Shown: one piece after another, positions 52,601 through 61,600 of the stretch
Layout: each line of letters starts with the position of its first letter
Position numbering within the stretch: position 1 is the stretch's first letter
Made by a program: the position numbers and the translations under genes
Notes under the pieces: model-generated
The model's database searches: none
What the model saw: the letters and a program-made list of their open reading frames with translations, nothing else
What the model was told of the DNA's origin: nothing
Assembly: GCA_050946835.1 (NCBI GenBank)
Contig: JBMNVN010000001.1
Location: 1 to 64,000 of the forward strand
DNA length: 64,000 nt
Source: UBA1447 sp002329225
Lineage (GTDB): Bacteria > Bacillota > Clostridia > Oscillospirales > Acutalibacteraceae
Direction: 5' to 3'

Positions 52601-55600
52601 TCATATCTATATCACTGAGGAGCTTAAAGTAAACCTTGTCTTCATAGTTATGGCAGGCTCCGCTCTCATCAATCGTGACAGGGGAATACCAAGTGTCGTA
52701 GAAGTTTGCAAATCCGTAATCGGCCGCATCTGCATAACCTTGAGCGGTCAGACCTATGTGCCGCAAATCTTCCTTTGTTGCTATCAAGTATGGTTTTGCC
52801 TCGGTACCCAGCATTTCAGCACAAAGCCGGTCGAATCGGCGGGTAGCGTACTGGGCATTATCGGTAACCCAAACATTAAGGCTTAGATTTTGGTAAGTAT
52901 TAAGGGTACGCACGGGTACGAACACACTGCTTATTCCATCGGCAGCAAGCGATACCATAAATTCAACTTCGCTGTCTTCACTGGCTTCCCAGGTAAGGTC
53001 ATATTCAACAGCATCAACCACTATTTCCGGGGGCATGGTCAGAGGCATGGTAATACCGTTGCCGGCAAAAGCGGAAGTATCGCGTTCATTGGGGGTTACC
53101 GCCACAACACTTACTATTGTAGGATAAAGGATTCTCGGATTCGTGTTACCTGCAAGCAATTTAAGGCAAGGATATGCGCCGCTGTTTATACTCCAGAACT
53201 CGTTTGAGAGTGCGATAACACTCGTATCCGTACTCCAAAATTCGGTTGTTTTCAGAGCCTTCACACTACCGGTGGGCATAACAGTCAAATCACCTATAGG
53301 AAGGAAGTCTGCTCCGTAGCCGTTAGTCCAGTAGTCAAAGTAAAGGTTGGAAAAACCTACTGTCGCACCCAGAGTGGTACCTATCGCTCCACCGAAGGCA
53401 GAGGCAAAGTAAGTGTTGGGAAGTTCAGTGAGACCTGGTAAAGTAGTGCGTTTAACACTACCGGACGAATAGCAGTCTTGCAGGGCTCCTATGGAAACTC
53501 CGGTAATACCGCCCACACCGGCCGCTACGTTGCCGGAAGCACTACCCTGTACGTCACCTGTAAACTTGGCATCTACAGAGGAAGATGCATAGCAAGAGTT
53601 AATATCGTCGAGGTTTACGCCCACAAAACCGCCGGCGCCGAAATAGATGGTGCGGCCGCCGCTGTTCTTCATTTCACCTATATTTTCAGCTTCCACCACA
53701 CCGCTTGCAAAGCAGGCCTCTAAAAATTCACCGGCCATATAGACCCCGGCAAAGCCTCCTATACCGATAACCCTGGCAGTTGTTGAGTAACCGAAGTTGT
53801 CAACAGAAGTAACTTTTACACTTCCGGAGGCAAAGGAGGCCCTCACCTTGGCAGATTGGATTACACCTGCAAGGCCCCCGGCACCGAAATTGTTAATTTC
53901 GTAGTTGTCGGTGATTTCAGCCAGAACTGCACCTGTTGAGTAGCAGTCCGCCACGGTAGCTTGAAGTTCTTCGCCGAGCAGGCCAACAAGACCACCCACA
54001 ACGTCCTTACCGGTCACGGTATTCACCGTGCTGGAGTTGATAATAGAACCGGAGGATGCACCCACAAGACCTCCTACGGATCTTGAGCCCTCAACAGCTC
54101 CACCACCCGTCACGCGGCAGTTTTCAATGGCGGAATATCCGTTGGCATAACCGACTAAGGCACCCACATTTTTGCGGCCCCGAGCATTGACATTTTCTAA
54201 ATTAAGGTTATATATTCCGGCGGAACCGCCTGTCTCACCGGTGAGAACTCTGAACAGCCCTATATTGTCATCAAGGTTAATATCCTTTTGAACATTTACA
54301 TTACTAATAGTAAATTCGTTACCGTTAAACTTGCCATAGAAGCCGTCGGACAAGTTCTCGGACATTATCGGCTCGAAGGCAACATTGCGCAGGTTTATAT
54401 CAGCAATAAGCTGGTAGCGCGCTGCAGACTTGATTGAGTCAGTGTTAATACCTGAATAAAATTCACAGAACTTGGTGTTTGGAGCTTCGGCGTTATTTTC
54501 ATTTGTCATAGCCCTTAGCTGACGCTCCGTGGCTATATAATAATGGTAATTCTCATATTCCAACGGGATTCTTACGTTACGCACATAGTTTAGACCGCCA
54601 ATATTAATACTAATGGTAACAGCAGGAGCACGGTGACCGCAAACAAGTTTTCCGTCTTTAAAGGAGGTCGTACCAACCTGATTGGAATATTCCGGATAAG
54701 TTTTCCTGCCGAAAATATTGCGGTAAAGGACTACATTATCGCCATCATCACGGAACAAGAGGTCTACCGCCCGGTCATTTACTCCGGTCTTATCATTGCC
54801 ATAAAGGTCGGGGTCATAACCCGCAGGATAGGGCGATAAATCGGTGATATCGAACTTGGAGGAACGCAAAGTTAATGCGCCGCCGTTCAAAGCAGAGGGC
54901 AGGTAAGGTGAATATTTTAAACCGTTTGCAGGAGTAGTATCTTTTTCGTTAACAAACAGGGGCAGAGCCGCCAAAGCACTGTGATTGCCGGCGTAAGTAT
55001 CCGGAGCAGCAGAGCCGCTCATGGTCATTTTAAGGCTTGGGTAACTACCCGATTGAACAGTCCATTCGCCTTCAGCAAATCCCGTGGGCAGAGTACCGTT
55101 TGTAAGGGTTTCAGTTGTGGCCGCAGTGCCTTGGGCTGTGCTCAGGCCCAAAATGCTGCTGTCATAATAAGCCGAAGTTACCGTTCCGACAGAGGCACTG
55201 TATGCCACCGGGAACATAGTAGAACGGAAAGAAGTATTCGTGCCCGCAACATAAATCTTAGAGGCATAGACCCTGGTACCTGTAGCCGCCGTTGTATGAC
55301 CGATAAGAATCGCTTGGGCACCGGAGGGCATATATTGGTTGACGAGTCCAGTTCTGATGTCTCCGGTAAAGAAAGCATTTTCAACATTAAGATTTTTGCC
55401 GCCCATTATGGCACCTACAAGACCGCCGGCTCCCGCAAAACCGGAATAAATGCTGCCGGTTGCAAAGCATTTTGTTAAACTGAGATCCCCGGCAGAGTTA
55501 TTCAGCCTTCCGGCTATACCTCCGGCCTCACCGGCGTAAGAACTGTCGACAATACCGTAGGCTACAACTTCACAAGTAGTAAAGGAACCGTTAATTGAAG

Positions 55601-58600
55601 ATTGCAGGGCACCTACAAGACCGCCAACATAGTGCTGACCGGCCACAGATGAACCGACAACGGAACAGTTGTCAATAACAACGCCCGATTCACAATAAGC
55701 GATAAGGCCGCCGACATATTTTCTGCCGTTTATGCCTCCATCTCTGATATTAGTGTGTTCTACAAGTTCAATATGAATGTCCCTGAACTGAGCGCCGGCG
55801 GCTGCATAGCCGAAGAATCCGATATAGTCCATGGAGTGAAGAGTGGCTTTCACCCCTGTTATGCGGTACCCCTGACCGTCAAAGGTTCCGCTGAACTTAG
55901 CGCCTTGGTGGCCTGCGGTGGAAGGATCGGTATCATAGGCGATGGGTCTGAAACCTTTACCTTCAAAGGCGGTATCTCTGTAGTAGAGTATGCCGTCTTC
56001 ATCATCTTCTATAGCGGGATTCTTGGCGCTGTAGTCTGACTGCTGAATGTGAAGGTCGTTCATCTGCAGATAGCACATTTCGGGCAGGTAATACATCAGA
56101 GTAAGCTGCTCTACAGTATAGATTTTAAACGGGTCATCAACTGTGCCTTTGCCGGTAATTTCAAAGCTGATTTGAGGTATACCTATTTCAAGGCCGTAAT
56201 CCAAGTCGGACACAATATAACCGCTGCTTGTTGAACTAAGCGGATCAATGGTAAAACGATGAGAAATTGTAGGATGCTGATCCACATAAGCGGAGGTCGT
56301 GGAGTAAAAACTGTGGAAAGAAATCTGGTGATAAGGGTCAATTGAAACCGGCCCCTGAGTAAGGTCATCAGGGGTATCGGTGCCGTTATCTACCAAAATA
56401 CGCGCATTAAAAACAGTGGGAATCGGATTGTCTTTAAAGTACGGCGCTATGGCAATCTCCCTGTATTCACCCATGGGAGTACCGTCAGCCACAATATCCA
56501 CCGTAAAAGCACCGAAACCGTTGCACCAGAAAAGGTCTTTAACCCCACCGGAGTTCTTAAGGTATGCATTCATCGTCGAATTGCCGATTAAGTTTATATT
56601 TTGAGGATAAGAGCTGATATGAATATTTTCGAAAATTGCAGAATAGCTTCCCTCCGGGACAGATGTAAGAGAAGCGGCATTACCGATTATTTTTCCCTTG
56701 TTGGCGCTCTTTGTCTCAACACTTGCACTGGAGATACAGTCAATTATAAGGGTTGAATCGGGGGCAGTAAAGCCGCCGCTCCCGGCTACACAACCTATTA
56801 TGCCGCCGATATCCGTACCCTCAGCCGTGTTGAGGGAAGAAACCCCGCCGGCAGCCACACAGCCCTCAATACGAACTTCTCTAAGGTCAACATAGAAACC
56901 CTTAATGGCGCCCACAATGGCACCGCCCTCAAGTTTGGAGTTAATATAGGCGTATGATTCACAAGCCTTGATAAGTACACTGAGATCGTTAGTCTGCCAG
57001 GCCAAGTCATTTCTGAGAGCGATCTTTCCCAGCACGCCGCCTGCACAACCCCTGGTAGCATTAAGAGCTACATCGTTGCCTAAATCATTGTTTTCCAATA
57101 TAAGTTGAACGGGCTTGTCAACCATTGCAAAGATTCCGCCTACAACAGCAGTTGTGGTATTGGCAGTGGTTTTAACTACGGTTGCACCGTGTCCGTCAAT
57201 CAGGGAGGAGTTTTTTACCTCTACCGGAGAAGTGGCAGTGGCTCCGGCAATGCTTGCCGTGGCGACTATGCCTGCTGCATATAGTCCGGAGGAAACATCA
57301 ACCCCGCCCGCATTACAGTTATGAATTTTTTGTGCTGCGGCGGCTATACCTGCCGCAGTGGAGTAAAGGTTGGTTCCCAATGCGGAAACTGAAGTATTCT
57401 TCACCGTGCAGTTAAGGAGGCCCGCAACAGCGGGAGTATCTACGGAGGAGCGCTCAAAGCCCACCAGACCGCCGGCATAGGAATGGTTATTGAATGATGC
57501 TGCATATGTAGAGGTAACTTTACCTGAATTAACTTCTATATTCTCAACTACCGCTTCAGAACCGTTACCCGATACATAGCCGGCAAGGGTGCCGACATAT
57601 TTGCCGCCGGTGAACTCGGTGTTGTTCAGTGTCAGGTCATAAACTCTGCCGCCATCCTGAATTTTTGCGAAAAAGCCGACAAACTCAGCAGCAGGTCTGT
57701 TGGTCTTAACTCCGCTGATGCTGAAGCCGTTACCATCATAGTTGCCGGTAAAGTAGACATTGGAGGCAAGGCCTTTTATTGGTTCCCAAAGGGCGCCTTC
57801 ATTATAAAACGCACCGCCGGGTTCAAAGTCTTCGGGTTGAAATTCAAGGTCAGCACTTTGATAAAAGTAACGTGAAGGCAGAAGCCTTACAAGCATAAGG
57901 TGATTAATCGTGCTTATGTGGTAGGGATAATCTTCGGAACCGTTACCCAGGAGTTCGGCATAAGCTAAAAGATTCAGGGCAACTTTTAATCCGTTTTCAT
58001 ACTCAAAAATAAGGTTGTCGGAAGCGTCTTCCGCTGTTTTTATCAGGGTTCTGCTGGGTACATCATAGGTAACCAAGCCCGGAGTCTCAGAGTAGACGGC
58101 CTTAAGCTTAAACTCGACCCCCTGCTTATCTTCGAACAAGTCGAACTCTCCGCCGTCTCTAATGCCGTAATCACCGATGATTTTAGGAGTTTGAATCTTG
58201 TTGTTGCTACCGGCGGCATTAAATACTTCGGGATACTCACCAAGTACAACAATCATATTATCGGAAAACTCAAGGGCATTGCGCAGGCCGCGGTAATCCG
58301 CCGTCCAGTCTTCTTCGGGGAGATTGAGATCATAGACGCTTGCAAAAAGATTCGGGGACTGGATGGTGTTGATTGCACCGACTCCGGTATAACCTTCACC
58401 AAACTGATAGCTTGAAAACTTGACATTAATAAAGGGCAGGTGGGTGTAGATTACATTTGCCGGTAAAAGGACAGGGTCAGCACCGCCAAGAAGCAAGCCC
58501 TTTTTAGCCTGAGGTCCTGCGGTAACGTCGGCAGCCACCACGATGTTTTTAATTAAGGAGTCTGTAGTGCCTGAATTGAGCTGGTGAGTATTGCCCTCAA

Positions 58601-61600
58601 TAAAGGCTATTATTCCTCCGGTATATTTGTTTGCCTGTGCCGAACCGCCGACAATACTGTCGTGAAGTTTTACACGTCTTCCGTTTAAAATATGACCGAT
58701 GAAAGCCGAGGCGGAACTGTTGAGAACCTCACTGTAGACATTGGTAGCCGAAACATCGGCAAAACTTCGGCATTTTTCAATTGTGAGGAAGGCGGTGCCG
58801 TCAAGACCGCTTCTGCCCACAATACCGCCGGAAATGTTCTTCGAAGTAACTGTGACCGCTTCATCGACCACAGATTTTTCAATAATGGAATTACCGCCGG
58901 TGCCCTCAAAAGCTCCGGCAATACCGCCCGCACCGGCACTTTCTTCTCCGGAGGCGTCTACTTCGGTAGTACCGGTTACAAGGGAAGAGGTAATCATTAC
59001 GCTCTTATTAAGGTTATAACCTAAAATACCGCCGGCACGGGCACCGCCGACAATCTCACAAGAGTCAACGGTTACATCGTAACCGGAACCCATATAGGCG
59101 GGGTCGCCTATGGTGCCGCTGAATGTGCCGGCAATACCGCCCGCATAGCCGGATTCCTGATTGGTTTTAATCAGGCAGCCGGAAACACGGCAGTTTTGCA
59201 GATTGGAGTCAGCGGCTTGCCCGACAATGCCGCCGGAATAAAGCAGGGTTCTTTCAAGAGATGAGTTTTCCACATTAATATTAAAGAACTCGGTATCTGC
59301 ACCCGCTCTGCCGACAACAAAACCGGCATAATCCGTTTCCTGAGTATCCCCGGCTATAACAAAGTCGGAAAGATTCAGGTCATGTATAGAAGGATAGTGG
59401 TACAAATCTAAAACGGTGTCGTAGTGAGTCGCTGTTTGGGCGAACAGACCGGCATCGGCTCCGGAGCCGGCAATTATAACCTGCTTCAGACCGGAAATAG
59501 TATGCCCTCCGCCGTCAAAGCCGCCACAGAACGGTAAAGGAGTATTAGCGGAAGATGTGCCTATCATGGGGTCAAAGCCCTTGCTGCCATTGTAGTAAGC
59601 ACCGTCAAAACGGAAGTCTTCCGGGGTGAAGACAAGATCATTTGCAAGGAGATAAAATCCGCCGAAGTATTCATTGTTTGAGTAGTCCGTAAGAATATTC
59701 TCTTTCATGGCAACAAGGTCATCCTTTGTCCTTATCAGGAAAGGATTACTGTCGCTACCGTCGCCGCCCCAATCGTAGTCAACACCGCTTATTTGAATCG
59801 GAATAAAGGCCTCAAAACTGAGAGCAACGGGAATAAGTCCTCCGTAAAGAAGTACACTGCCGTTAACATACTCCGCCTTGATACCGGTGGTAAAATTCCG
59901 CCAGGCGGTCAAATAAACTAATTGATTTGCACGGTCGAAGTAGTCCACGATAAGGGCGGAATCATTGAAAGAAACCCAGCCGGCAGGACTTACGTCATAT
60001 GCGGAAGGAGGAAGATTATCGACATTAATCTGAACCTGGATGTTACCGTTAATTTGAAAAGCCTGATCGCTTCCGTGCTGATAATGGTCAGGGTTGTTAA
60101 CGGAGTCGGGTTTGTTAATATCAAGATAGGTCATATTAGTTGCCTGCAAATAAGGATACGTAAGGTGGGAGCCGGCGTTCCCATAAACTATTATATCTTG
60201 CGGATAGGAAGAAAACACTATACCGGAAAAGGCAGTGTCTATAGTAGTGTCCGAAAAAGCAACAAACATAGATGCCGCTTGAGTACCGAGGATTTTACCT
60301 TTATTCGGAGTAATAAGGGTTGTAGTAATAACGGTAGTAATATAACAGTTAGTTGCGTAGGGTTGCGTATAAGAAGTGACAAGCAGTGTGGGGGAATTGG
60401 TGTGATTGCCGACAAGGCCCGCCACACCTTCGGCAGAAGATCCGGTAAGGGTAATGCTTCCCCCTGCTACGGAATTTGAAAGCTGGAAGTTCTCGGCTCT
60501 GTTGTTAACAACACCGGCAATACCGCCCGCATTTACAGCGGGACGGAAAGAGGTAATTTCGGCAAAACTCTGGCAATTGGTTATTGTTGTTTTTGCTGCA
60601 ATATTAGACGAAGCTATCCAACCGATGATACCGCCGGTTCTTTTGCCGTTTTCCACTAAAATGCCGCTTTTGACAATACAATCTTCAATAATAAGCTGAT
60701 AAGCGGTGGAATAGTCACCGACAATACCTGCAGCAATACCGTCAAAGTTTGCTATGCTGGTGTATGAAAGGTCAAGGTCCGGCACCTTTATTACGGTGTT
60801 GCCTGCAACGGTACAGTTTTTAACAGTCAGGTTATTGGTTCCGTACGTTACACTGCCGTTGTCACCCTTGCCGATAATACCGCCGGCCACCATGCCTTCC
60901 ACTAAAGTGTCGGTAACAAGGCAGCCTTGAGTACCCGCATCACCTACGGTACCTTTTATCATGCCGGCAATACCGCCGGTGGCACCGTTACCGGTAGCAG
61001 TGGTGCCGCTGTTAAAAATATGCAAACCGTTAACCTCGGCACCCTTTACATTGATCAGACGGCCTTGACCTACAATTCCGCCCACATAGCCGGTGCCGCT
61101 GATAGAGCCTGCGCCCTCACCTTTTTTAACCGATACATTCGTAATTCCAACTGCTTTATAAATGCCGTTGTGGAAGCCCAAAACCCCGCCCAAGCTTTGT
61201 TCACCTTGAACGGATATGCCTGTAACATGGGCATTTGTTATGCTTAAAGTTGGTTGTGTAATTGAAGTAGAATTGGCACAGGAACCTACAACACCGCCTA
61301 TTTGGTTTTTTCCTTCAAGAGAAATATTATTAATAGTTACATTGGAAATGTTTATCCCGGTATTAAGGGCGGCATTGCCCAACACACCGCCTGCTGCTGC
61401 AGTGTTGCCTGAAGCGGATACGGAGAGATTGTCAATCTCAATATCACTCAAACTGAGGGTACGGCCGGTAGTAGCGACCGAATTGCCGACAACGCCGCCC
61501 AGTCTTGTGGTTCCGACAACCTGACAATCAACTATCTTTATCCCCATACCGCCGGCGGTAACCTTACCTATTATTGTATCAACGGTACCGGCACCCGCAT